Position numbers and translations under genes: made by a program. DNA of 64,000 nucleotides from Ancylobacter oerskovii. Lineage in GTDB: Bacteria; Pseudomonadota; Alphaproteobacteria; Rhizobiales; Xanthobacteraceae. The stretch lies in assembly GCF_018390555.1 (NCBI RefSeq), contig NZ_JAHBGB010000006.1, forward strand, positions 434,001 to 498,000. Reading direction: 5' to 3'. Positions 15,748 to 23,797 of this stretch are shown piece by piece (positions within the stretch are counted from its first letter, which is position 1; every line of letters begins with the position of its first letter). Below the pieces are notes generated by a model. It made no database searches and had not been told where the DNA came from. It saw only the letters and a program-made list of their open reading frames with translations.

Positions 15748-16599
15748 CTAGTTGTAATGGCAGCGACGCATGTGCATCGTGAAAAGCTCGGCCTGGGACG
15801 AGATCGACAGCTTTCCGTAGAGACGCTTGCGGTGCACCTTCACCGTGTGCTGGGAAATGCCGAGCCGCAGGGATATGGACGGGTTGGTGTATCCGCCCAG
15901 CACATGTGAGGCGACCTCGATCTCGCGTTGCGTCGCATGGAACTCGCGCATCCATAACAGATCGATCGCCGATACCGCGGGGCCCTGCTGCACCGCCGCG
16001 GGCTGATCGGCCGGGCGTCCGCATCGGGACACGATCATGGCGTGCTGGCGCACGAGGGCGGCGATCAGCGGCTCCATGCTGTTGAGGTCCGCGATCAACG
16101 ACCCGTCGAACCGGTTTGAGCCGACGCAGCGCCCGAGCGAGATGTGCACCGTATGGCCCCGCTCGACGGGGCATAGCAGGCCGATCTCGTCGATGAAGGG
16201 AATATCCTTGTAGTAGGATTTGAAATAGGCGCTGTCGTTGAAGTCCGAGCCCGACAATTCGCAGCAGCGGCTGACCCCGATGGGCCGGTTTTCCAGCGCC
16301 GCCCGGTAGAAGGGATCGAGACGGTAGGCCTGCTTCACGTAGAAGCGGCGGAAGCGGTCGGGATTGATGATCGAGCATCGCTCGAGCACCGTTGGCTCTT
16401 CCTCGTCCCGGAACGAGAGAATGACGCAGCTGTTGAAGCGGGCGATCTCGTAGAGCGCGTTCCGTAGCGCCAGATGGAAGGCGGGCGTTCCCAGCTGGTC
16501 CACTACTCGCCCGAACATTTCGGGGGAACGCATCAGCGCGTCACCCTGGACGGCAAAAGGTGAAGTCGGCCCATCCCCCCGTCTCCGATCCGTCATCAT
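15748..16599 (-). CDS. LuxR-type transcriptional regulator
   Basis: 283 residues from the ATG at 16599, chosen because TGAGG precedes it by about 6 bases; upstream in-frame codons add a Cys-containing leader without a ribosome site. The C terminus has a GerE/LuxR helix-turn-helix (about 215-275, SISLRLGISQHTVKVHRKRL). The N-terminal part (about 30-190) is a single sensor-like domain with YRLDPFYRAALENRPIG, a pattern seen in LuxR proteins beside flavin monooxygenase genes. There is no receiver Asp pattern, so it is probably ligand- rather than phosphorylation-controlled. It is the last gene of the minus operon with the LLM monooxygenase and ABC transporter and likely controls it. Confidence 0.85.
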   Translation of the reverse strand: MMTDRRRGDGPTSPFAVQGDALMRSPEMFGRVVDQLGTPAFHLALRNALYEIARFNSCVILSFRDEEEPTVLERCSIINPDRFRRFYVKQAYRLDPFYRAALENRPIGVSRCCELSGSDFNDSAYFKSYYKDIPFIDEIGLLCPVERGHTVHISLGRCVGSNRFDGSLIADLNSMEPLIAALVRQHAMIVSRCGRPADQPAAVQQGPAVSAIDLLWMREFHATQREIEVASHVLGGYTNPSISLRLGISQHTVKVHRKRLYGKLSISSQAELFTMHMRRCHYN

Positions 16600-16724
16600 G
16601 CAAGCCTCACAGCCGGAATGCCCGGAGCGAAGCAAGAACGGGACCATCGATCCGGGGCACCGCACCGGGCATCGGGCGGCTGGTCCGGCGCTGCCTCCGC
16701 AGCCGGTCGCATTAGAAGGGTCGT

Positions 16725-18035
16725 CTAGAACTCCAGCAGATTGTCGCGGAAATGAGCATGGCCGTAAGCCTTCCGCATCAGGCCACGCTTCTGCAGCGCC
16801 GGCACCAGGCCATCCTCGATCTCGGCAACGGTACGGCGGTGAAGGTTCGGCAATGAGAACAGGAAGCCGTCACCGCCGACCGCCTGCATCACCTCGCCCA
16901 TCTGCTCGGCCACATCGTCCGGCGAGCCGAGCAGTTCGACCGCGTCCCCGTCCTGGGTGAAGGAGGCGATCGCCTCGCGCAACGTCTTGTTGCCCGCCTG
17001 CCGGATGAAGTCTTCCAGCAATTGCTGGTGCCCTTCCGTGGTCAGATTGCCCACCGGCTGGTCGAGGTCGAGCTTGGTGAAGTCGATATTGGTGATCTTG
17101 CCGAGGAAGGCCAGCTTCAGGTCCGTCTGGGCGGCGGCTCGCGCCCGCCGCTCCGCCTGTATCAGGCGCGCCTCGGCCATGCTGCCGGCGATGATCGGCG
17201 TGACCAGGAACATGATCTTGCAATGGTCGGGGTTGCGGCCCGCCGCCACCAGGCGCGTGCGCACGTCGTCGCGATAGGCTCGCATGTCGTCGACACCGAC
17301 GACGCTCGTCACCACCGTATCGGCATGCTGGGCCGCGAACTGCCGTCCGCGCGGCGAGCCACCGGCCTGCGCGATCACCGGCCGTCCCTGCGGGGCGGGT
17401 CCGCAATTGAGCGGGCCACGCGAGCTGAAATATTTGCCCTTGAAGTCGATCTGGCGGACACGCTCATGGTCGATGAGGATGCCATTGGCCTCGTCGGCGA
17501 CGATGGCATCGGCATCCCAGGAGTTCCAGAGCTGCTCCACGCAGTCGATATATTCGTCCGCCATGTCGTAGCGCAGGTCGTGCTTGGTCAGTTCCTCATG
17601 CCCGTAATTCGCGAAGGCAAATTTGGAGCTGCCGGTGACCATGTTCCAGCCGGCCCGCCCGCCGGAGACCTGGTCGAGCGTGGCGATCTGCCGGGCGATC
17701 ACGAAGGGGTGGTGGGAGTAGGTGGAGAGCGTCGGCACGATGCCGATATGGCTTGTCACCGCCGTCATGAGGCTGGCCACCACGGCCGGGTCCTGCCGCG
17801 GGACGGAGATGCCGTTACGCAGATAGATCTCGCGCGACCCGCCGAAGCTCTCGCCGATATAAGGGCCGTCTTCCAGCAGGATGTAGTCGAAGCACGCCCG
17901 TTCCAGCGCCCGGGCGACGTCGAGGAACAGGTCCGGCTTCATCCAGGTCTCGGCGATGCGTCCCGTCCAGGGCGTGTTCCACGCCTGGATGCTGGAGCCC
18001 TGCAGGAACAGGCCGAGGTGAAAAGGCTGCGACAT
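16725..18035 (-). CDS. LLM-class flavin-dependent monooxygenase (NtaA/SnaA/DszA family)
   Basis: 436 residues from the ATG at 18035, the same length as the paralogue at 22385; an ATG at 18044 is also possible. A TIM-barrel FMNH2-dependent monooxygenase of the NtaA/SnaA/SoxA/DszA group is recognised from HLGLFLQGSS at the start, DYILLEDGPYIGES (about 54-67), STYSHHPFVIARQIATLDQ (about 108-126), SGGRAGWNMVTG (127-138) and QAGGSPRGRQFAA. These enzymes need reduced FMN from a separate reductase and cleave C-N or C-S bonds in compounds such as aminopolycarboxylates or sulfonated or heterocyclic molecules. It lies 88 bp after the ABC ATPase gene in the same operon, so the transporter probably brings in its substrate. 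Confidence 0.88.
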   Translation of the reverse strand: MSQPFHLGLFLQGSSIQAWNTPWTGRIAETWMKPDLFLDVARALERACFDYILLEDGPYIGESFGGSREIYLRNGISVPRQDPAVVASLMTAVTSHIGIVPTLSTYSHHPFVIARQIATLDQVSGGRAGWNMVTGSSKFAFANYGHEELTKHDLRYDMADEYIDCVEQLWNSWDADAIVADEANGILIDHERVRQIDFKGKYFSSRGPLNCGPAPQGRPVIAQAGGSPRGRQFAAQHADTVVTSVVGVDDMRAYRDDVRTRLVAAGRNPDHCKIMFLVTPIIAGSMAEARLIQAERRARAAAQTDLKLAFLGKITNIDFTKLDLDQPVGNLTTEGHQQLLEDFIRQAGNKTLREAIASFTQDGDAVELLGSPDDVAEQMGEVMQAVGGDGFLFSLPNLHRRTVAEIEDGLVPALQKRGLMRKAYGHAHFRDNLLEF

Positions 18036-18123
18036 GACGAGCATTCCCAAATTCTCAGATGAAGCGAAAACCTGCCCAGGAGGCGTCCGGCGCCGGTCGG
18101 GAGGCGCACGGGCAGATCGGGCC

Positions 18124-18903
18124 TCAGTGCAGGATGGAGCGGATGAACGCCGCGAGACGGGGATTTTCGGGAGCGTCGAAGATCCGCTGCGGAGGTCCCG
18201 ATTCCACGATGGCGCCATCGGCGATGAAATGCACCACGTCGGCGAGGCGCCGGGCAAAGCCCATCTCGTGGCTGACCACGACTAGCGTCATGCCCCGCTC
18301 CGCCAAGGCGCGGATGGTATCGAGGATGCCGGCGACGAGCTCCGGGTCGAGCGCGGAGGTCGGCTCGTCGAACAGGATGAGCTTCGGTTGCATGGCGAGC
18401 GCACGGGCTATGGCGACGCGCTGCTTCTGGCCGCCCGAGAGCTCGTCCGGGTAGCGGTCGGCCTTGTCGGCCAGGCCGACCTCGGCAAGGAGCCGCTCGG
18501 CATCGGCGATCGCTTCGTCGCGGCGACGGCGCTTCACCATGACCGGGCCTTCGATAACGTTCTCGATGACCGTGCGGTGGGAGAATAGGTTGAAGTGCTG
18601 GAACACCATGGGCATTTCGCTGCGCGCGGCGCGTAGCTCGCGCTCCGGCGCCACATGGAAGACGTTCCCCTCCTCCCGGCACAGATGGCGCCCGTCGAAC
18701 ATGATCTCGCCGGCGCTGGGGGTTTCGAGGAAATTGATGCAGCGGATCAGGGTCGACTTGCCGCCGCCCGACGGACCGATGACGAAGGAGACCTCGCCCG
18801 GGCGCACGGTCAGATCGACGCCCTTCAGCACGTCATGGGCGCCGAACGATTTGTGCAGGGCCCGCACCTGCAGCAGGGGCTCCGGCTGGGTTTGGAGGAT
18901 CAT
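18124..18903 (-). CDS. Polar amino acid ABC transporter, ATP-binding protein
   Basis: 259 residues. Walker A GPSGGGKST (43-51), Q-loop VFQHFN, signature LSGGQKQR, Walker B LILFDEPTSALD and VSHEMGFARR are all intact. It is in the GlnQ/HisP class. Its ATG overlaps the permease stop (ATGA), giving strict translational coupling. With the permease (18900) and binding protein (19638) it forms a compact importer with a single permease gene, which must homodimerise. Cargo is inferred to be the substrate of the neighbouring flavin monooxygenases. Confidence 0.92.
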   Translation of the reverse strand: MILQTQPEPLLQVRALHKSFGAHDVLKGVDLTVRPGEVSFVIGPSGGGKSTLIRCINFLETPSAGEIMFDGRHLCREEGNVFHVAPERELRAARSEMPMVFQHFNLFSHRTVIENVIEGPVMVKRRRRDEAIADAERLLAEVGLADKADRYPDELSGGQKQRVAIARALAMQPKLILFDEPTSALDPELVAGILDTIRALAERGMTLVVVSHEMGFARRLADVVHFIADGAIVESGPPQRIFDAPENPRLAAFIRSILH

Positions 18904-19616
18904 GGCATCACCGCGGGCTGGGACGCGAGAGCGCGCTGGGAACGGCGTCCCCGGCGCAGGTGACGGGGCGTCAGCCGCTGCTCGACATGCTGCACCAGCC
19001 GCGCGGCGACGAAGCTCATCACGAAATAGATGATCGCCACCATCATATAGACTTCCATGCTCTTGAACGTATTCGAGATGACGATGGTGCCGTTACGCAG
19101 AAGTTCATTGACCGAAATGAACGACACCAGCGACGAATCCTTCAGGAGCGCGATGAAGTAGCCGCCGATCGTGGGCACCGCGATGCGCAGGGCCTGCGGC
19201 AGGATGATCCGGCGATGGATCATGAAGCCGGACATGCCGATGGAGAGCCCGGCCGCGCGCTGCCCCGGATCGATCGACAGAATGGCGGCGCGGAACACTT
19301 CGGAAAGATACGCCGCGAGGTTCAGCGCGAGACCCAGCACGCCGGCCCAGAAGGCGGGCAGGAACAGGCCGATGCTGGGCAGGGTGAAGTAGATCACCAG
19401 CAGCTGCACGATCAGCGGCACGTCGCGCCAGATCTCGACATAAGCCGCCAATGGCCATTCGAGCCATTTGCGGCCGCTCAGCCGTCCCAGCGCTACCGCC
19501 AGCCCCAGCACGAGCCCGAGGGCCATGCTGAGGAAGGACAGCTCGAGGGTGACGATCGCGCCCTCGAGCAGGAAGGGAAAGTAGCGCGGGATCAGGACAA
19601 AGAAGAACTCATACAT
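18900..19616 (-). CDS. Amino acid ABC transporter permease
   Basis: 238 residues with five membrane segments. WRDVPLIVQLLVIYFTLP (about 64-81) and the loop DPGQRAAGLSIGMSGFMIHR (about 116-135) are the HisMQ-type features. GGAGAAGG precedes the ATG. It is the only permease gene in this operon, unlike the two-permease importer at 9318-10716. It starts 21 bp after the binding-protein gene and overlaps the ATPase gene by 4 bases. Confidence 0.92.
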   Translation of the reverse strand: MYEFFFVLIPRYFPFLLEGAIVTLELSFLSMALGLVLGLAVALGRLSGRKWLEWPLAAYVEIWRDVPLIVQLLVIYFTLPSIGLFLPAFWAGVLGLALNLAAYLSEVFRAAILSIDPGQRAAGLSIGMSGFMIHRRIILPQALRIAVPTIGGYFIALLKDSSLVSFISVNELLRNGTIVISNTFKSMEVYMMVAIIYFVMSFVAARLVQHVEQRLTPRHLRRGRRSQRALASQPAVMP

Positions 19617-19637
19617 ACCAGGCCTTCTCCAGTCGCC

Positions 19638-20495
19638 TCACTTGGTCGTCTTGGCCTGGTAGTCAGCCCATGCGCCGTACTTCTCGAGGATCTTCTTGCG
19701 GGTGCCGTCCGCATCCATCGCGGTGAGGGCATCGTTGACGGCCGCGAGCAGCTCCGGGCATTCCTTGCGGACGCCGATCGACGTGCCGCCGAGGATGTAA
19801 TCCGCCTTGCTCTCGGCTTCCGCCCATTCCGGCTTGGAACGGTAGAACAGCGGCTCGCCGAGCGTGCGCAGATCGTTCATCGCCTCGATCTGCGCCTGCA
19901 GCGTCGCCTGATCCATGATCACCGCATCGACCTGGCCATTGCGCAGGGCGAGGAAGGGCGCGCCGAAATCGTTGAAGTCCTGCACCTTGGCGGCCTTGCC
20001 CTGGTCGACGAGATTGTGGGCGTTCACCGAGTCCATCGTGCCGAGCGTCGAGGCGAGCGTCTTGCCCTTCAGGTCGTCGATCGTATTGATCGGCGAGTCC
20101 TTCGGCACGATCACGTAGTCGTAAAGCAGGAAATAGGGCTTGGAGAAGGTGATCCCGGCCCCCTGGATGCGCTCCTGGGTCGCCGCCATGCCGGACAGGA
20201 TGATGTCCCACCGGCCGACCTTGAGCCCCGGGATCAGCGAGGTCCATTCGGTGATCACATAGTCCTGCTTCGGCACGCCGATGCGCTTGCCGATTTCCTG
20301 CAGCAGGTCCCATTCGAAGCCGGCATAGGTGCCGTCCTCGTTCTTCCAGACGAACGGCTTGGTGCCGAGCAGGCCGTTGCCGGCGGTGAGGACGCCCGCC
20401 TTCTTGATGTCGTCAAGGCACGTGGCCCGCGCACCCGAGAGGGCCGAAACGAGGATGGCGGCCGCGAGGGCGACCTTTCCGATCGATATGCTCAT
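19638..20495 (-). CDS. Periplasmic solute-binding protein (SBP_bac_3 family)
   Basis: 285 residues from the ATG at 20495, with AGGGG upstream; it has a signal peptide with cleavage near ARA/TCL (about 24). It is a family 3 amino acid-type binding protein: GFEWDLLQEIGKRIG, LIPGLKVGRWDIILSGMA and GQVDAVIMDQAT are typical. It is larger than the basic amino acid type at 8437 and has TEWTSLIPGL instead of the DWDGIVAGL pattern, so its ligand differs. It heads the operon that includes an LLM monooxygenase and a LuxR regulator. The ligand may be an amino acid-like compound that the monooxygenase opens. Confidence 0.9.
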   Translation of the reverse strand: MSISIGKVALAAAILVSALSGARATCLDDIKKAGVLTAGNGLLGTKPFVWKNEDGTYAGFEWDLLQEIGKRIGVPKQDYVITEWTSLIPGLKVGRWDIILSGMAATQERIQGAGITFSKPYFLLYDYVIVPKDSPINTIDDLKGKTLASTLGTMDSVNAHNLVDQGKAAKVQDFNDFGAPFLALRNGQVDAVIMDQATLQAQIEAMNDLRTLGEPLFYRSKPEWAEAESKADYILGGTSIGVRKECPELLAAVNDALTAMDADGTRKKILEKYGAWADYQAKTTK

Positions 20496-20863
20496 GCTGC
20501 GAAACCCCTGGTTGATCTCGTTATTGCGCAGGCGTGGAGGCACCCAGCGGATGCAGAATCCATGCCGGGGTATTTCGCCGGTCCGGGGCGGTGAAGAACA
20601 ATAACCCCACTTAGGTACGTCCCCTTGCGCGAGACATTCCTGGCGACGGAGTGGCGGGTTTGCCCTCGAAGCCTCGTACCGGAACGGCGCTGTTGGACCG
20701 AGTCTTGCCTAGCTTCCGTGGTGGTTGGCCGCACCGTGGAGCGGGGACGTCACGATCCGTGAACCCTCGATGCGGACCAATCTTTCGGAAGCGGTCGTGC
20801 CGAGCGCCGCCGCATGTGGAAATCCGCCCGGCGGGCGGATGTTGATCGGGGAACGGAAGCAGG
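20496..20863. other. Divergent regulatory region
   Basis: This 368-bp gap separates the binding-protein operon (minus) and the LLM/UbiD genes (plus). No good open frame was found. A perfect hairpin near the plus-strand start is listed separately. No promoter boxes were clear enough to call. Confidence 0.5.
20822..20840 (+). promoter_or_regulatory. Leader hairpin before LLM monooxygenase gene
   Basis: ATCCGCCC (20822-20829), loop GGC, GGGCGGAT (20833-20840), a perfect 8-bp stem ending 23 bp before the ATG at 20864. It lies where it could affect translation start or act as an attenuator for the downstream genes. Confidence 0.4.
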
Positions 20864-22240
20864 ATGTCGTCAGGCAAGAAGATGGTTCTCGGCGGCCTGT
20901 TCGAAGCGAACGGCTATCATTCGTCAGCCTGGCTGTTGCCGAGCGCGGTCGACACGGCGCCGACCGATGTCGAATACTTCCAGCGGATTGCCCGGCTTGC
21001 CGAGGAGGGCAAGCTGGATTTCTTCTTCCTGGCCGACACGCCGGCGGCGCGCACCGAGAACCTCGACGCCTGGACGCGCGGGCCGCTGTACATGAACATG
21101 CTGGAGCCCATCACCCTGCTGACCGCGATTGCCGGGGCGACCTCGCATATCGGGCTGGGCGCCACGGCCTCGACCAGCTTCTACGAGCCCTACAATGTGG
21201 CGCGCCTGTTCGCGTCGCTCGATCACATCAGCCATGGCCGTGCCGCCTGGAACGTCGTGACCTCGGCGAACGACTTTGCCGCCCGCAATTTCGGCCTCGA
21301 CCGACTGCCGCCGCACGACAAGCGCTATGCGAAGGCACGCGAATTCTTCCAGGTGGTGCGCGCCCTCTGGGACACCTGGGAGGACGACGCCTTCATCCAC
21401 GACAAGGCGAATGCGCGCATGTTCGACCCGGGCAAGTTTCACGTCCTCGACCATGAGGGCGAGTTCTTCCGGGTGCATGGCGGCCTGAACATGGCCCGCC
21501 CTCCGCAGGGCAGCCCGGTCATCTTCCAGGCAGGCGCGTCCGAAACCGGCAAGGAATTCGCCGCTGAGACGGCCGAGGTCGTCTTCGGAACGGGCGCGAC
21601 GCTCGACGAGGCCGTGCAGTTCTACGGGGACCTCAAGGGGCGCATGGCGAAGTTCGGGCGCCACCCGGACGAGTTGAAGATCCTCTCGGGCGTTTCCATC
21701 GTGGTCGGCGACAACGAGCAGCACGCCCGCGAGAAATGGGCCGCCTGGCAGGACGCCGTACATATCGACATCGGCCTCATGTACCTGAAGACCGATCTCG
21801 AAACCGACCTGTCGGACCTGCCCTTGGACGAGCCGGTGCCGCCGAGCCGGATCCCCGCGGGGTCCAACCATCACCAGGTCTATTTCGAGGAGATCGTCGG
21901 GCTGATCCGGCAGGGACTGACGCTGCGCGAGGTCTGCAAGCGCTACAATCGCAGCAAGGCGATCTTCTTCGGCGACGCCGTTCAGGTCGCCGACCAGATG
22001 CAGGCCTGGGTCGAGGCCGGGGCATCCGACGGGTTCATGATGGCCTTCCCGGTGCTGCCGGACAGCCTGACCGAGTTCACCTCGCAGGTCGTGCCCGAGT
22101 TGCAGCGGCGCGGCCTGTTCCGCCGGACCTATGAGGGCGCGACCTTGCGCGACAATCTCGGCCTGCGGCGTCCGCCCAATCGCTACGCGGCGGCCCGCCA
22201 CGCTGGGGTCGGCGTCCCGGTCATGGCGATCGATGACTGA
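20864..22240 (+). CDS. LLM-class flavin-dependent monooxygenase
   Basis: 458 residues. It belongs to the NtaA/SnaA/DszA-type TIM-barrel family: KLDFFFLADTPAARTEN (about 50-66), the GLGATASTSFYEPYNVARLF stretch (about 100-119), SHGRAAWNVVTSANDFAARN (about 125-144) and VIFQAGASETGKEFAAE are conserved positions. It is clearly diverged from the 436-residue pair at 16725 and 22385. It requires FMNH2 from an unlinked reductase, since no reductase gene is present in this window. It stands first in the plus-strand group with a second LLM gene and UbiD, and is likely part of one degradation pathway. The substrate is unknown. Confidence 0.88.
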   Translation: MSSGKKMVLGGLFEANGYHSSAWLLPSAVDTAPTDVEYFQRIARLAEEGKLDFFFLADTPAARTENLDAWTRGPLYMNMLEPITLLTAIAGATSHIGLGATASTSFYEPYNVARLFASLDHISHGRAAWNVVTSANDFAARNFGLDRLPPHDKRYAKAREFFQVVRALWDTWEDDAFIHDKANARMFDPGKFHVLDHEGEFFRVHGGLNMARPPQGSPVIFQAGASETGKEFAAETAEVVFGTGATLDEAVQFYGDLKGRMAKFGRHPDELKILSGVSIVVGDNEQHAREKWAAWQDAVHIDIGLMYLKTDLETDLSDLPLDEPVPPSRIPAGSNHHQVYFEEIVGLIRQGLTLREVCKRYNRSKAIFFGDAVQVADQMQAWVEAGASDGFMMAFPVLPDSLTEFTSQVVPELQRRGLFRRTYEGATLRDNLGLRRPPNRYAAARHAGVGVPVMAIDD

Positions 22241-22384
22241 GCGCGCGGGTACCGATTCGTGGGTATGGCCCGATCGATCCCGTTGATTTTACATCGGCCT
22301 CGGAATTGAGCGCCCAGGCGAGCCGGAACCTGTCCCGATTGTTCCGCCGGCGGCGCGGGCTGGCAGAGAGCGCGGGGGAATTTC

Positions 22385-23695
22385 ATGGCGTCCACCTTCC
22401 ACATGGCCTGGTTTCTTCAGGGGTCGAGCGCGCAGGCCTGGGGCGAGCCGTGGACGGGGAATATCGGCAGCGAATGGATGAGCGCGGAGCTGTTCGTGGA
22501 CCTTGCCCGGTCCATCGAGCGCGCCTGCTTCGACTACCTGCTGATCGAGGATTCCATCTTCATCGGCGAGAACTGGCAGAATTCGCGCGATATCTTTCTC
22601 CGCAACGGCATCTGCGTGCCGCGCCAGGAGCCCTCGGTGGTCGCAACCCTGCTGGCGGCGGCGACGCGGCGGCTCGGCATCGTGCCGACGCTGTCGACTT
22701 TCGCCTATCACCCCTATCTGACCGCGCGCATCATCGGCTCGCTCGACCAGATCTCCGGCGGCCGTGCCGGCTGGAACCTCGTCACCGGCTTCAACGATCT
22801 CGCGGCGCAGAATTTCGGGCTGGCCGGCATGGCGGACCATGACCAGCGCTACGTCGTCGCCGAGGAATACGCCACCATCGTCAAGAAGCTGTGGGATTCC
22901 TGGGAGCCGGGAGCGATCCTCGATGATCACGAGAATGGCACGCTGATCGACCCGGCCAAGGTTCACACCATCGACTATGCCGGCACCTACTACTCCTCGC
23001 GCGGTCCGCTGAATTCCGGTCCATGCCCGCAGGGCCGGCCGGTCATCGCGCAGGCCGGTGGCTCGGCGATCGGCCGGGCCTTCGCCGCCGCGCATGCCGA
23101 TACCATCGTGGCCGCCCCGACCGGCGTCGCCAGCATGAAGCGCTATCGCGAGGAAGTCCGCGCGCAAATGGCGGCGATGGGGCGCGATCCCGATAGCTGC
23201 AAGCTGCTGTTCCTGCTGTCGCCGATCGTCGCCGAGACGGAAGAACAGGCCCGCTGGCACGCCGACCAGCGCAAGATCCAGACCGCGGAGAACATCCCCG
23301 CGCGGCTCGCCCGGCTCGGCTGGGCCACCAATATCGACTTCTCGCAGTTCGACCTCGACACGCCGGTCGGCGAACTCACCACCAACGGCACCCAGTCCAC
23401 GCTGCAGGCCTTCCTGGTCCGCGCCGGCAAGCAGACGCTGCGCGAGGCGATCGTCGCCCATTATGGCTCGGGCTATTGCGTCGACGTGATCGGCACGCCG
23501 GACAGCGCGGCGGCGCAGATGGAAGAAATCATGGAAGAAGTCGGCGGCGACGGCTTCCTCATCGTGCTGCCGGATGTCAGCCGTCGCTCCATCGCCACCA
23601 TCACCGATGGGCTGGTGCCGGCATTGCAGCGTCGGGGACTGATGCGCAGAGCCTATGACCATCAGCATCTGCGCGACAATCTTCTCGCGTTCTGA
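22385..23695 (+). CDS. LLM-class flavin-dependent monooxygenase (paralogue of the one at 16725)
   Basis: 436 residues, equal in length and very similar throughout to the product of 16725-18035 (shared FLQGSS start, YYSSRGPLN(S/C)GP, GRPVIAQAGGS, VGGDGFL and RGLMR(R/K)AY segments). The pair therefore arose by duplication, with copies now on opposite strands around the transporter. It shows FMN-monooxygenase motifs such as ISGGRAGWNLVTGFNDLAAQ. GGGGGA lies just upstream of the ATG. It is 144 bp after the first plus-strand LLM gene. The two paralogues may work on related substrates or as successive steps. Confidence 0.88.
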   Translation: MASTFHMAWFLQGSSAQAWGEPWTGNIGSEWMSAELFVDLARSIERACFDYLLIEDSIFIGENWQNSRDIFLRNGICVPRQEPSVVATLLAAATRRLGIVPTLSTFAYHPYLTARIIGSLDQISGGRAGWNLVTGFNDLAAQNFGLAGMADHDQRYVVAEEYATIVKKLWDSWEPGAILDDHENGTLIDPAKVHTIDYAGTYYSSRGPLNSGPCPQGRPVIAQAGGSAIGRAFAAAHADTIVAAPTGVASMKRYREEVRAQMAAMGRDPDSCKLLFLLSPIVAETEEQARWHADQRKIQTAENIPARLARLGWATNIDFSQFDLDTPVGELTTNGTQSTLQAFLVRAGKQTLREAIVAHYGSGYCVDVIGTPDSAAAQMEEIMEEVGGDGFLIVLPDVSRRSIATITDGLVPALQRRGLMRRAYDHQHLRDNLLAF

Positions 23696-23797
23696 GGCCT
23701 GTCCATCCGGCAAGAATGGCAACGGGTCGACGCATCGCGGTCGATCCGACCGCCCCGAACATGGTATGAGAGACCCCCTCCACTGGAACGGGCTACC

